A stretch of DNA of 53,721 nucleotides from an uncultured Collinsella sp. (GCA_900541645.1 UQKQ01000012.1:1-53721), one strand, 5' to 3'. Positions 6,498 to 15,178 are shown, counted from the first letter of the stretch. Numbers and translations are program-made. The notes: generated by a model from the sequence alone, not told the origin.

Positions 6498-6943
6498 GCA
6501 AGGATTTCATTGCGCCTATTCAGGTTGTTCATTTGTTTGTTGTCGACTCAACTTTTCATATCGAGAATGAGCCCTCCCAGAATATGGATTTAAAAGTTGA
6601 CGTTAGCTATCAGGACGTCCATCTATTGAGGAACAAGGCGGGCGAGCGTGCAGACTTAAAGCTGTATGTGTGTGGCAGTCTGATTGATAGGGACGATGCA
6701 AAGGAAAAAATGCGCGCTGATGTGACGGTTGCTATTTCGGTGTCAACAAAAATGCCGTTCGACATTTCAGACGATGAAGCGCGCCGTTATCTTCTCTCTA
6801 ATGCGATTTCCATGGCGTATGGTCACGCTAAGAGCTATCTGATGGTCGTTACTGGACTTTCGCCCATGGGGGCTTTGACGCTGCCGGCAATTCTTCCTTC
6901 GGAATTGGCAGCGGACAGCGATGCGTCTTTCCAAAGTGAGTAA
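6494..6943 (+). CDS. SecB-like chaperone of a TAC module
   Basis: A 149-residue SecB-like protein. The N-terminal half is beta-rich (VVHLFVVDSTFHIEN, LKVDVSYQDVHL, ADVTVAISVSTKMPFDIS). The C-terminal part has the SecB layout: a helix (ARRYLLSNAISMAYGHAKSYLMVVTGL), then SPMGALTLPAILPSEL, which parallels the 'arel..l..ggfppl.l.Pv.f' ending of SecB. Free-standing SecB is rare in Gram-positive bacteria, so a SecB-like gene overlapping an antitoxin gene is best read as the addiction chaperone of the module. It should bind the antitoxin tail and may also link toxin release to protein-export stress. The start overlaps the antitoxin stop (ATGA). Confidence 0.75.
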   Translation: MSKDFIAPIQVVHLFVVDSTFHIENEPSQNMDLKVDVSYQDVHLLRNKAGERADLKLYVCGSLIDRDDAKEKMRADVTVAISVSTKMPFDISDDEARRYLLSNAISMAYGHAKSYLMVVTGLSPMGALTLPAILPSELAADSDASFQSE

Positions 6944-6993
6944 GTTGTTCTCGAGTTGGATTTTGCCTGCCGCTGTGTGCAAATGTAACGGGG

Positions 6994-7028
6994 TGCCGAA
7001 TCGGTAGTTTGACTGATTCGGCATTTAT
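6994..7028 (+). terminator. Terminator of the TAC operon
   Basis: TGCCGAATC (6994-7002) pairs perfectly with GATTCGGCA (7015-7023) around 12 bases, followed by the T-rich tract TTTATATTT. Confidence 0.8.
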
Positions 7029-7164
7029 ATTTCGAAGTTTCTAGTTGAAGCCCTGCGATGCCCGTGCTGCGACAGCTAAATTGACCGTGACGTCCCGTCT
7101 TGCGACACGCATGTAGCTCCGCACGGGTATTATGGTGAAAGCGATTTCAACGACAGGGGTGCTC

Positions 7165-8145
7165 GTGGTAAAGATGAAAGATGTGGCCGAGCTGGCCGGC
7201 GTTTCGAGCGCCGCCGTCTCGCGCTACCTCAACGGTGGCTACATATCGACGGACAAGGCCGAGCGCATTAAGCAGGCGATTGAGCTGACCGGATACGTGC
7301 GATCCAGCCAGGCTCGAGCGCTGCGCACCGGCTCCACCAAGCTCATCGGCGTTATCGTGCCTAAGATTAATTCCGAGTCGGTGAGCCGCATTACGGCGGG
7401 CATCGGGCAGGTGCTTGGCCGCCGCGGCTACCAGATGCTTCTTGCCAATACCGATAACGTCCCCGATCGCGAGCTCGAATACCTCGATTTATTCCAAAAC
7501 CATCCGGTCGATGGCATTGTGCTGGTGGCAACTATGATTACCGGCGAGCATCGCCGGGCGATTGAGTCGTGCCGTGTGCCCATTGTGTTGATCGGCCAAC
7601 ATGTCGAGGGCGCGGCGTGCGTCTATCACGACGATTACGAGGCCGCTTTCGAGCTGGGTCAGGCACTCGCGAAGCGTGCTGAGGGCAAGATCGCCTACAT
7701 CGGAGTTGCCGAGGAAGACCGTGCCGCCGGTTATGACCGTCGTCGTGGTTTTGAGGCCGGCTTGCGCGCCGCGGGCGTGGCACTTGATTCGAGCCTGATT
7801 TGCCAGGGGTCCTTTACGCTCGACTCGGGCTATCGCGCTGCACGCGAACTGCTCTCCGTCGATCCCGATGTTTCGCTTATCGCGTGCGCGACCGATACTA
7901 TGGCGGCCGGCGCCCTGCGCGCTCTTGACGAGGTTCGCGGCATGGGCGAGGGTGTGCGTCGCGTGAGCGGTTTTGGCGACAACGCATTTTTGCGCGTGCT
8001 GACGGGCGGCATTCCCACCGTGCATTACGGCTACCTGACCAGTGGCGTCGAGGCGACTAATATGTTGCTCAATACGCTCGATGGCGTGGAGGGGGAGAGC
8101 GGTTTAAAGACGCTCAAGCTCGGCCATCAGCTGATGAATGTCTAG
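7165..8145 (+). CDS. LacI-family transcriptional regulator
   Basis: About 326 residues. The N-terminal helix-turn-helix (KMKDVAELAGVSSAAVSRYLNGG) and the hinge helix (RSSQARALRTGSTKLIGVI) are typical. They are followed by a periplasmic-binding-protein-like sugar domain that ends at LGHQLMNV. The GTG at 7165 gives the usual few residues before the HTH and has AGGGGTG just upstream; ATG 7174 is the close alternative, and the longer opening from 7132 adds residues without homology. It stands alone, with the upstream operon closed by a terminator and no catabolic gene beside it, so its target and sugar effector cannot be inferred. Confidence 0.9.
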   Translation: MVKMKDVAELAGVSSAAVSRYLNGGYISTDKAERIKQAIELTGYVRSSQARALRTGSTKLIGVIVPKINSESVSRITAGIGQVLGRRGYQMLLANTDNVPDRELEYLDLFQNHPVDGIVLVATMITGEHRRAIESCRVPIVLIGQHVEGAACVYHDDYEAAFELGQALAKRAEGKIAYIGVAEEDRAAGYDRRRGFEAGLRAAGVALDSSLICQGSFTLDSGYRAARELLSVDPDVSLIACATDTMAAGALRALDEVRGMGEGVRRVSGFGDNAFLRVLTGGIPTVHYGYLTSGVEATNMLLNTLDGVEGESGLKTLKLGHQLMNV

Positions 8146-8216
8146 GCTTACGTGATCTACCGCGCGCTCAACATTTAGGCGTTCAGTCGCCTATCGGCGC
8201 TATACTGCAGCCGTTG

Positions 8217-8251
8217 CCCACGATGCGGGGAACACCCGCATCGTGGGTTTT
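8217..8251 (+). terminator. Terminator with perfect 13-bp stem after the LacI gene
   Basis: CCCACGATGCGGG (8217-8229) and CCCGCATCGTGGG (8235-8247) pair perfectly around a 5-base loop, with TTTTTGTTTT after. A TATACT box at 8201-8206 lies just before it, so the same hairpin may also stand at the very start of the next gene's transcript. Confidence 0.9.
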
Positions 8252-8273
8252 TGTTTTGAAGGGACGGTACCGC

Positions 8274-9263
8274 ATGGGCGTACAGCAGCTAGAAGAGGCC
8301 TGGGCTTTGAGGACCGGCGCGCGTGAAGCGCGGTTGCTCGCGGCCTCGCATGTGCCAGCAGCGTTGTCGCAATTGGGGATTGTGCGCCCCGGTGACCGCC
8401 TGGTTGCGTTTGCCGATGCGTTTGCGCGCGGCTTTGATGCCTGCGACGTGGCTATGGTGGGCGAGCCGTCGGTTGCAGCGTTTGCTGCTGCGTCCGAGGG
8501 CTTTGATGCTTCGTTTGATGTCGAGGGGCCGCACCTGTGGTGGTTCGTCAACTCCATCGGCGGGTTTGGTCTGCGCGTCCCCGATCTTCGTGCTCTGGGT
8601 CGCGCGGCTCGCGAGGCCCATGGGCTGCTCGTGGTTGATAACACTGTGGCAAGCGTCTTTGGATGCGATCCGCTGCGCTTAGGCGCCGTGCTGTCGCTCG
8701 AGGCGCTCGACCGCGTGTGTGCCGGTAGAGCACCGCGCAAGCTCGTCGCCGTTTCGGTGGCGCGCTCGCAGCTCAAGCGGCATCGTGTGGACGCCGCTGC
8801 CGAGTGCGCGCATGTGTTGCTTGCGGGCTGCGGTGCGCCTGTGCTTGATCTGTCTGCTGATGAAGCCGGCGTGCTGGAGTACGGGTTCGAAACGCTCGAC
8901 GCTCGCATGCAGGCACACTTCGACCGCGCCCGTGCGCTGGCAGAATATTTGGCTGCGAACGAGATGGTGCGCAACGTGCGCTACTCCGGGCTGAGCACGC
9001 ACCCCGACCATGCGGTTGCAACGGGAATCCTGGAGCATGGCTTTGGACCGGCAGTTGAATTTGACCTTATCGAGCGTAGTGCGGGTGATTTGTTCGATGC
9101 TTTGCCGGGGGAGTTTCGTATATCGTCCCCCGGCGTAACGACGCGCCTTTCGGTCCCACGCGGCAAGCAGGCAAGCACCATCCGCCTTTTCGCCGGCACC
9201 GACAACCCCCTGGTTGTAGCGTCCACCCTAGATAACGCCCTCCGCAAATTAGCTACTCTTTGA
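8274..9263 (+). CDS. Divergent Cys/Met-metabolism-type PLP enzyme
   Basis: A 329-residue protein with the outline of the cystathionine gamma-synthase/O-acetylhomoserine sulfhydrylase family. GLLVVDNTVASVFGCDPL matches the aspartate strand (DNTFAsP), and SGLSTHPDHAVATGILEHGFGPAVEFDL matches the family's 'pGL.sHp.h' and glycine-rich region. It is shorter than typical members (about 380-400), and the segment that should carry the PLP lysine (normally S-x-T-K-Y-x-x-G-H) reads SVARSQLKRHRVD. A lysine is present but the motif is degenerate. It may be an altered or catalytically weak paralogue. GAAGGGA precedes ATG 8274. The 3' end overlaps the convergent regulator gene by 11 bases. Confidence 0.7.
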   Translation: MGVQQLEEAWALRTGAREARLLAASHVPAALSQLGIVRPGDRLVAFADAFARGFDACDVAMVGEPSVAAFAAASEGFDASFDVEGPHLWWFVNSIGGFGLRVPDLRALGRAAREAHGLLVVDNTVASVFGCDPLRLGAVLSLEALDRVCAGRAPRKLVAVSVARSQLKRHRVDAAAECAHVLLAGCGAPVLDLSADEAGVLEYGFETLDARMQAHFDRARALAEYLAANEMVRNVRYSGLSTHPDHAVATGILEHGFGPAVEFDLIERSAGDLFDALPGEFRISSPGVTTRLSVPRGKQASTIRLFAGTDNPLVVASTLDNALRKLATL

Positions 9264-9597
9264 TGCTAGCGATGAGGGCGTCTGCTTTGGTGGCGATGAT
9301 ATCGTTGATGTCGGCCTGCAGCTCCTCGTAGACTTCGATGGCTCGCTCGCCGGCGGGGGTGAGGGTGGATCCGCGGGCGCCGTCGCGCTCGATGAGCTTG
9401 CAGCCCAGCTGGCCTTCGGCCTCGTTTACGATGCGCCAGGCCTTGGAATATGCCATGCCCATGCTCTTGGCGGCACGGTTGAGCGAGTGCTCGCGGGCGA
9501 TACCTTGCAGCAGCAAGACGCAGCCGTGGCCGAAGACGCCCGGCAGATCCTTGTCGCACGCTTGAATGACCAACTTTGCCGTCGTCTTGTACTCCAT
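9253..9597 (-). CDS. ModE-type winged-helix regulator
   Basis: A 114-residue stand-alone winged-helix protein of the ModE N-terminal / LysR-like type. GHGCVLLLQGIAREHSLNRAAKSMGMAYSKAWRIVNEAEGQLGCKLIERD is the classic helix-turn-helix with AAKxMGMSYxKAW, followed by the wing GARGSTLTPAGERAIEVYEELQ. There is no molybdate-binding (MOP) domain. Such short forms usually regulate molybdate transport or molybdenum-cofactor genes, but no such gene is in this window. It is transcribed from the right and converges on the PLP-enzyme gene, overlapping its 3' end. Confidence 0.85.
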   Translation of the reverse strand: MEYKTTAKLVIQACDKDLPGVFGHGCVLLLQGIAREHSLNRAAKSMGMAYSKAWRIVNEAEGQLGCKLIERDGARGSTLTPAGERAIEVYEELQADINDIIATKADALIASIKE

Positions 9598-9790
9598 GTG
9601 CTCCGCGTCTCCCCGCTAAAGTGTTTGCTGGGCAAACGCAAGGCCTGCGTCAAACCCTCATGTGCTCTTCTTAAATCATGCATTGTAGCAGTCAAAGTGC
9701 GTTAAGATACTTCCCCAGTATTGGGCGCCCAAGGTTGGGCTGGGTCCTACGAGGCCTGCAGCCGACCGGTCGCATGGAAAAAGGAGAAAC

Positions 9791-11302
9791 ATGGCTACGT
9801 TCTTTCCCGGTGAGTCCCACACGTTTTCGGAGTATCTGCTGGTCCCTGGTTACTCGTCCTCGCAGTGCATCCCCAACAACGTCTCTCTTAAGACGCCGCT
9901 GACCCGCTTTAAGCGCGGTGAGAAGCCGGCAATCACCCTGAACATCCCCATGGTTTCCGCCATCATGCAGTCCGTCTCGGGCGTCGACATGGGTGTCGCG
10001 CTCGCTACCGAGGGTGGCCTGTCCTTCATTTACGGTTCCCAGAGCGCCGAGTCCGAGGCCGCTATGGTCAAGGCCGTCAAGGATCACAAGGCCGGCTTCG
10101 TTCAGTCCGATTCCACGCTGACCCCCGACATGACCATGGAGCAGGTCATCGAGCTCAAGGAGAAGACCGGTCATTCCACCATGCCGGTCACCGACGACGG
10201 CACTCCCAAGGGTAAGCTCCTGGGCATCGTCACCAGCCGTGACTATCGCCCCAGTCGCGATGACCACCAGACGAAGGTCTCTGAGTTCATGACCCCGCGT
10301 GAGCAGCTCATCGTAGGCGACAAGAATATCAGCCTCAAGGTTGCCAACGACGTCATTTGGGACAACAAGCTCAACGCCCTTCCTATCGTCGATGACAACG
10401 ATCACCTCATGGGCATTGTCTTCCGCAAGGACTACGACAGCCACAAGACCAACCCCAACGAGCTGCTCGATAACGACAAGCGCTACATGGTCGGAGCCGG
10501 TATCAACACCCGCGACTATGCCGAGCGCGTGCCGCTGCTCATCGAGGCCGGCGCCGATGTCCTGTGCATCGACTCTTCCGAGGGCTTCAGCGAGTGGCAG
10601 AAGCGCACCATCGAGTGGATCCGCGCCAACTACGGCGAGGACGTCAAGGTCGGTGCCGGCAACGTCGTCGACGCCGAGGGCTTCCGCTTTTTGGCCGACT
10701 GCGGTGCCGACTTCATCAAGGTCGGTATCGGCGGCGGCTCCATCTGCATCACCCGCGAGACCAAGGGCATCGGCCGCGGCCAGGCCACCGCGCTGATCGA
10801 CGTCTGCCGCGCTCGCGACGAGTACTACGAGGAGACCGGCGTCTACGTGCCCGTGTGCTCCGACGGCGGCATCGTCTACGACTACCACATGACGCTCGCC
10901 CTTGCCATGGGTGCCGACTTTATGATGCTGGGCCGCTACTTCGCCCGCTTCGACGAGAGCCCGACCGAGCGCGTCAATGTGAACGGTCAGTACATGAAGG
11001 AGTACTGGGGCGAGGGTTCTGCACGTGCCCGCAACTGGCAGCGCTACGACCTGGGCGGCGCCGCGAAGCTCAGCTTCGTCGAGGGCGTTGACTCCTACGT
11101 TCCCTACGCCGGTTCCCTCAAGGACGGCGTGGGCGGCACGCTCTACAAGGTCAAGTCCACGATGTGCAACTGCGGCGCCCTCTCGATCCCCGAGCTTCAG
11201 GAAAAGGCACGCCTGACCCTGGTCAGCTCCACCTCCATCGTCGAAGGCGGAGCCCACGACGTTGTCGTAAAGGATTCTCAGCAGTCCGTGTCTTATCGAT
11301 AA
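9791..11302 (+). CDS. guaB: IMP dehydrogenase
   Basis: A 503-residue IMP dehydrogenase. It oxidises IMP to XMP with NAD+, the committed step of guanine nucleotide synthesis. The barrel is interrupted by a CBS pair (about residues 110-225, with LLGIVTSRDYR and LMGIVFRKD). The catalytic loop GIGGGSICITRE carries the nucleophilic Cys, and the mobile flap has the NWQRY Arg-Tyr pair that activates water. The flap region (EYWGEGSARARNWQRY) belongs to the variant subclass with an insert in place of the short GMGSxxAM loop. A strong AAAGGAG site precedes the ATG, and a terminator follows at 11335. Monocistronic. Confidence 0.95.
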   Translation: MATFFPGESHTFSEYLLVPGYSSSQCIPNNVSLKTPLTRFKRGEKPAITLNIPMVSAIMQSVSGVDMGVALATEGGLSFIYGSQSAESEAAMVKAVKDHKAGFVQSDSTLTPDMTMEQVIELKEKTGHSTMPVTDDGTPKGKLLGIVTSRDYRPSRDDHQTKVSEFMTPREQLIVGDKNISLKVANDVIWDNKLNALPIVDDNDHLMGIVFRKDYDSHKTNPNELLDNDKRYMVGAGINTRDYAERVPLLIEAGADVLCIDSSEGFSEWQKRTIEWIRANYGEDVKVGAGNVVDAEGFRFLADCGADFIKVGIGGGSICITRETKGIGRGQATALIDVCRARDEYYEETGVYVPVCSDGGIVYDYHMTLALAMGADFMMLGRYFARFDESPTERVNVNGQYMKEYWGEGSARARNWQRYDLGGAAKLSFVEGVDSYVPYAGSLKDGVGGTLYKVKSTMCNCGALSIPELQEKARLTLVSSTSIVEGGAHDVVVKDSQQSVSYR

Positions 11303-11334
11303 GCCTGCACCCATAATCGATCGTTCGCCGATTG

Positions 11335-11373
11335 GTGCCGCCCGCTTCATTTGCGGACGGCACTTTTTCTTTT
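11335..11373 (+). terminator. Terminator of guaB
   Basis: GTGCCGCCCGC (11335-11345) pairs with GCGGACGGCAC (11353-11363) apart from one mismatch, followed by TTTTTCTTTT. Confidence 0.85.
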
Positions 11374-11441
11374 CTAGTTCGAATTAATCGGCTATCGTTT
11401 TATTGTTTGCGTTGCAATGCCTTTTATAGGGGAGATAAGAG

Positions 11442-12203
11442 ATGAAAATTGACGAGCTGGTTCGTGACCATTACGTCGATTTGGGCGACATAGATCGTGA
11501 CATTTGGCGCTATATCTCAATGCATCGCTACGAGGCTGCTAATTCGACGCTTGTTGATCTAGCGGCCAAGTGCAACGCATCAAAATCTGCCGTTCTACGT
11601 TTTGCTCAGCGTCTAGGGTTTCGTGGATTCTCTGAGTTCAAATACGCCCTCAAGGCTGAAGTAGAAGCTGATGCTCGCGATATAGTCGACGCTGCGGTTC
11701 TCGATCGTTATACCGCCATTGTCTTAAAATCGCTCAAAGACTTTCTTTCGCGTGATTTCACGCCTGTATTCAAGCTTATCGAGCAGAGCTCAAAGGTGTT
11801 TCTTTACGGCACGGGAACGCTCCAACGTGCGGTTGCTCAAGAGATGCGTCGCGTGTTTTTGGCTGGTGACGAATATTTCTACGTCGTGGAAGGCGTTGAT
11901 GAGACCGCAGCTCTTACGGGCGCTTTGACTCAAGACGATCTTCTCTTCGTCTTTTCTCTAAAAGGACAATCCGATAATGCAACTACGCTTGCGCGAAATC
12001 TCAAAGCCAGAAACGTTCCTTTTATTGCGGTGACGAGTTATCTGGATAACGATATCGCTCATCTTGCCGATGAGAGCATCTTGGTTGGTACCGAGAGCCC
12101 ACCGATTGGTAACGGACATAGTTACGAAGTGCTCGACGCCTATTTTCTTCTCGTCAGCATCTTGTTCTTGAAGTATTCCGAATACAAACGAGCGCATCGA
12201 TAG
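11442..12203 (+). CDS. RpiR/MurR-family transcriptional regulator
   Basis: A 253-residue regulator with an N-terminal RpiR helix-turn-helix (STLVDLAAKCNASKSAVLRFAQRLGFRGFSEFKYAL, about residues 36-70) and a C-terminal SIS sugar-phosphate-binding domain (VFLYGTGTLQRAVAQEMRRVF, DDLLFVFSLKGQSDNATTLARNLKARNVPFIAVTSY). RpiR proteins sense phosphosugars and usually control an adjacent PTS and catabolic enzymes. Here the dehydratase and EIIBC genes lie directly downstream on the same strand, separated by a palindrome-rich 178-base gap, so it is probably their regulator. GC is a little lower than in the core genes. A GGGGAGATAAGAG ribosome site precedes the ATG. Confidence 0.9.
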   Translation: MKIDELVRDHYVDLGDIDRDIWRYISMHRYEAANSTLVDLAAKCNASKSAVLRFAQRLGFRGFSEFKYALKAEVEADARDIVDAAVLDRYTAIVLKSLKDFLSRDFTPVFKLIEQSSKVFLYGTGTLQRAVAQEMRRVFLAGDEYFYVVEGVDETAALTGALTQDDLLFVFSLKGQSDNATTLARNLKARNVPFIAVTSYLDNDIAHLADESILVGTESPPIGNGHSYEVLDAYFLLVSILFLKYSEYKRAHR

Positions 12204-12225
12204 GTTTCCGCAGGTAAACGAGCTG

Positions 12226-12361
12226 TGGAAATTTCCCAGCTGGTGGGAATTCGTCCCAACCACGGACGATGTACCTATATCGTCTTTCTCAGGTCTTTCT
12301 TGGATATTCGCCTCCTACACTTGGCCTCGTTAAACGAGACCGCGAACGAATGCGAGTCTCG
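12226..12361. promoter_or_regulatory. Operator-like palindromes before the manD-PTS operon
   Basis: Several symmetrical elements lie between the RpiR regulator and the dehydratase gene. GGAAATTTCC (12227-12236) overlaps TTCCCA-GCTGG-TGGGAA (12233-12249). CTCGTT-A-AACGAG (12326-12338) overlaps CGAGAC...GTCTCG (12335-12340 with 12356-12361). These are candidate RpiR operators; which is used cannot be told from sequence alone. Confidence 0.45.
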
Positions 12362-12381
12362 GTGAATCGGGAAGGGACGAA

Positions 12382-13587
12382 ATGGATTCCTTGAAGATCA
12401 CGGACGTCCGTCCCATCTGCACTGCTCCCGAGGGTATTAACCTTGTTGTGGTGAAGGTGGAGACGAATGACCCGTCCATCTACGGTGTTGGCTGCGCTAC
12501 GTTTACGCAGCGTTATGAGGCGGTTGCCTATGCGGTTGACCGCTATCTGAAGCCCTTTTTGCTAGGTAAAGATCCTGCGCGAATCCAGGATATCTGGCAG
12601 ACTGCTCATGTTTCTGGATATTGGCGAAACGGGCCGATCTGGAACAATGCACTTTCCGGCATTGACATGGCACTTTGGGACATTAAGGGCAAGATGGCCG
12701 GCATGCCGCTCTATGACCTTTTTGGTGGTAAATGCCGCGATGCTGTTCCGGCGTATATTCATGCCGATGCACAGACGATAGAGGGCGCAATCGATTTGGT
12801 CCAGCAGCGCGTCGATGCGGGCTGGAATCGAATCCGCGTTCAAATCGGTGGCTATGGCGGAAACGTTCCTGTTGAGAATAAGCCTAAAGATGCGCAACCC
12901 GGTGCATACTATGATCCCAAAGTGTATATGCGCACGGCTATTGAGGGCTTTACTGCCTTACGTCGCGAGTTTGGTGACGACATTGAGCTGTGCCATGATG
13001 TCCATGAGCGTTTGACGCCTTCCGAGGCAATCCGCTTCGCGCAGCAAATGGACCAATTCGACCTGCTGTTCCTTGAGGATGTGCTCGCTTCCGAGCAAAT
13101 TGCATGGTTCGATCAGGTGCGCGCTCATACGACTTGCCCGCTTGCCATGGGCGAGCTCATCAATAACCCGCATGAGTGGATGCAGCTTGTTCAGAATCGA
13201 AGCGTTGACTATCTTCGTCTCCACATCAGTCAGGCAGGTGGAATCACGCCCGTTCGCAAGATCATTGCTTTTGCTGACGTTAATGGAGTTCGCACCGCTT
13301 GGCATGGTCCTGGCGATATGTCCGGTATTGGGCATGCGGTCAACACGCACCTTTCCATTTCCTCACCGAACTTCGGTATCCAAGAGTGGAGCTGCAGCAT
13401 CAAGGAGAACACGTATCGTGTGTTCCCGGGCATGCCAGTCGTTGAGAACGGCTATGTGTATCTGAACGATCAGCCCGGTATCGGTGTGGATATCGATGAG
13501 AATCTCGCAGCAGAGTTCCCTCCCGTCGATAAGGATTTGAGTTGGCTTCTTTGCAGACTTCCGGATGGTTCCGCTGCTCGACCGTAA
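12382..13587 (+). CDS. Enolase-superfamily sugar-acid dehydratase (ManD/RspA-like)
   Basis: A 401-residue member of the mandelate-racemase branch of the enolase superfamily, closest in motif to D-mannonate dehydratase/RspA. Recognisable blocks are the N-terminal capping domain, GPIWNNALSGIDMALWDIKGKMAG, RIRVQIGGYG (Arg-Val-Gln), the metal ligands in ELCHDVHERLTP and LFLEDVL, and the C-terminal WHGPGDMSGIGHAVNTHL. ManD enzymes convert D-mannonate to 2-keto-3-deoxygluconate; some relatives act weakly on gluconate or have lost the activity, so the substrate is not certain. It is followed 48 bases later by a PTS EIIBC gene, suggesting the pair handles an imported, phosphorylated sugar or its acid. 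GAAGGGA precedes the start. Confidence 0.85.
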   Translation: MDSLKITDVRPICTAPEGINLVVVKVETNDPSIYGVGCATFTQRYEAVAYAVDRYLKPFLLGKDPARIQDIWQTAHVSGYWRNGPIWNNALSGIDMALWDIKGKMAGMPLYDLFGGKCRDAVPAYIHADAQTIEGAIDLVQQRVDAGWNRIRVQIGGYGGNVPVENKPKDAQPGAYYDPKVYMRTAIEGFTALRREFGDDIELCHDVHERLTPSEAIRFAQQMDQFDLLFLEDVLASEQIAWFDQVRAHTTCPLAMGELINNPHEWMQLVQNRSVDYLRLHISQAGGITPVRKIIAFADVNGVRTAWHGPGDMSGIGHAVNTHLSISSPNFGIQEWSCSIKENTYRVFPGMPVVENGYVYLNDQPGIGVDIDENLAAEFPPVDKDLSWLLCRLPDGSAARP

Positions 13588-13635
13588 TGCGACCCGGAGT
13601 TATTTGTATTTGAGTTCCTTGAAAGGGGATAGACC

Positions 13636-15030
13636 ATGAAAACTGATGATAAGGCCATTGCCGACGGCATTGTTGCTGCAGTTGGAGGCGTAGACAATAT
13701 CAGGGCCGTGGGTCATTGTTCGACCAGGCTGCGTTTGACGCTTCATGATAAGACCAAGGTCGATGAGAAAACAATCGAAGATATTGAGGGCGTCAAAGGC
13801 CAATTCTTCGCCGGCGAACAGTATCAGGTGATTTTGGGCACCGGTCTTGTTAATCGTGTTTACGATATTGTCGCGGGCGAGAATCAGGGCGGTGTTAACA
13901 CCGATATTAAGGCCGACCTGTATGCCGGCATGTCGCTCCCCAAGAAGCTCTCTCGTATTTTGGGCGATATCTTTATTCCCGTTATTCCCGTCCTGGTGGC
14001 AACAGGCCTTTTTAGCGGCTTCATTAACTGCATCAACTCGTTTGGCGTTCAGATGGACCCCAACGTTTTGACGATCGCGACCATTCTGATGAAAACTGCT
14101 TTTACCTTTCTGCCCGTGCTTATTGCATGGTCGGGCATGAAACAGTTTGGTGGTAGCCCCGTCATCGGCATCGTCCTTGGTCTCATGCTGGTGAACCCGC
14201 TTCTTCCTAACCCGAATGATGTGGTTAAGGGCACGGTTGAGGCAATCACTTTCCATCCGTTTGGTCTTGAGTGGAATGTTGTAGGTTATCAGGGCTCTGT
14301 GCTTCCAGCTCTTGTTGTTGCGTATATCGCTGCAAAGACCGAGAAGACACTTAAGAACGTTGTTCCGGATGTTCTGGATCTTATCATCACTCCGTTTACT
14401 ACGATCCTCATTGCCGGCATGCTTGGCATGCTTGTTATTGGCCCCGTTTGCCAGACCGTGGAACACGCTGTTTTGGCTGCCGCGAAGTTCGTTATCGCGT
14501 TGCCGTTCGGTCTGGGCGGACTAATCCTTGGCGGAACGCAGCAGGCGATTGTGGTTACCGGTATGCACCACATCTTCCTTGCGCTCGAAACTGACTATCT
14601 TGCTACCACCGGTTTCAACCCCTTCAATGCCATGATTTCCGGTGGCATTATGGCCCAGGCTACCGCCGCCTTGGTTACCGGTCTTAAGGTAAAGAACCCA
14701 AAAAAGCGTGGCTTCTATATGGCTGCATCGCTGCCTGCATTCCTGGGCATTACCGAGCCGGCAATCTTTGGCGTGAACCTCAAGTTTGGCAAGCCGTTCC
14801 TGTTTGCTCTTTGCGGCGGTGCCTGCGCTGGTTGGTGTGGCGCAATGCTTCATGCTGCCAGCACCGGTATGGGCGTTGCTGCTATTCCGGGAATCGTTAC
14901 CTACCTGTACAGCCAGCAGGCCATCATCAACTACTTTATCATCCATGGTGTTGGCATCGCGGTTTCCGGTCTGCTCACTTGGTTCTTCTTTGATCCTAAC
15001 AAGGCCGAACAGGCTGAGCTTGAGATCTAG
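13636..15030 (+). CDS. PTS transporter subunit EIIBC
   Basis: A 464-residue fused EIIB-EIIC of the glucose/sucrose PTS family. The N-terminal EIIB domain (residues 1-80) has the phosphorylation site Cys28 in GHCSTRLRLTL. The EIIC domain begins at about residue 100 (LSRILGDIFIPVIPVLVATGLFSGF), has about ten membrane segments, and carries the substrate-site block GITEPAIFGVNLKFGKPF. No EIIA domain is attached and none is nearby, so it must borrow an EIIA. Spacing and strand indicate an operon with the dehydratase, probably under the RpiR regulator. Two hairpins follow, and the PTS-operon terminator is probably the one at 15137. Substrate unknown. Confidence 0.92.
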   Translation: MKTDDKAIADGIVAAVGGVDNIRAVGHCSTRLRLTLHDKTKVDEKTIEDIEGVKGQFFAGEQYQVILGTGLVNRVYDIVAGENQGGVNTDIKADLYAGMSLPKKLSRILGDIFIPVIPVLVATGLFSGFINCINSFGVQMDPNVLTIATILMKTAFTFLPVLIAWSGMKQFGGSPVIGIVLGLMLVNPLLPNPNDVVKGTVEAITFHPFGLEWNVVGYQGSVLPALVVAYIAAKTEKTLKNVVPDVLDLIITPFTTILIAGMLGMLVIGPVCQTVEHAVLAAAKFVIALPFGLGGLILGGTQQAIVVTGMHHIFLALETDYLATTGFNPFNAMISGGIMAQATAALVTGLKVKNPKKRGFYMAASLPAFLGITEPAIFGVNLKFGKPFLFALCGGACAGWCGAMLHAASTGMGVAAIPGIVTYLYSQQAIINYFIIHGVGIAVSGLLTWFFFDPNKAEQAELEI

Positions 15031-15136
15031 GTTTTGTTTGATCGAACTTAGATGGGTATATCGTTCATTTCATGAGGCTTTGATGGCTCATAACCAATGA
15101 AGCGTGTTTTCCCTGTACATACTCTTTTTAGATAAA

Positions 15137-15178
15137 GCGAGATGCCTGCAAGTCGCAGGCATCTCGCTTGTCGTATTT
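15137..15178 (+). terminator. Terminator after the PTS operon
   Basis: GCGAGATGCCTGC (15137-15149) and GCAGGCATCTCGC (15155-15167) pair perfectly over 13 bases around a 5-base loop. The following T-tract is interrupted (TTGTCGTATTT). Confidence 0.8.

Noticed and set aside
9692..11350. 552-codon antisense frame over guaB
   Set aside because: A shadow of high-GC codon usage; no domain, and the sense strand encodes intact IMP dehydrogenase.
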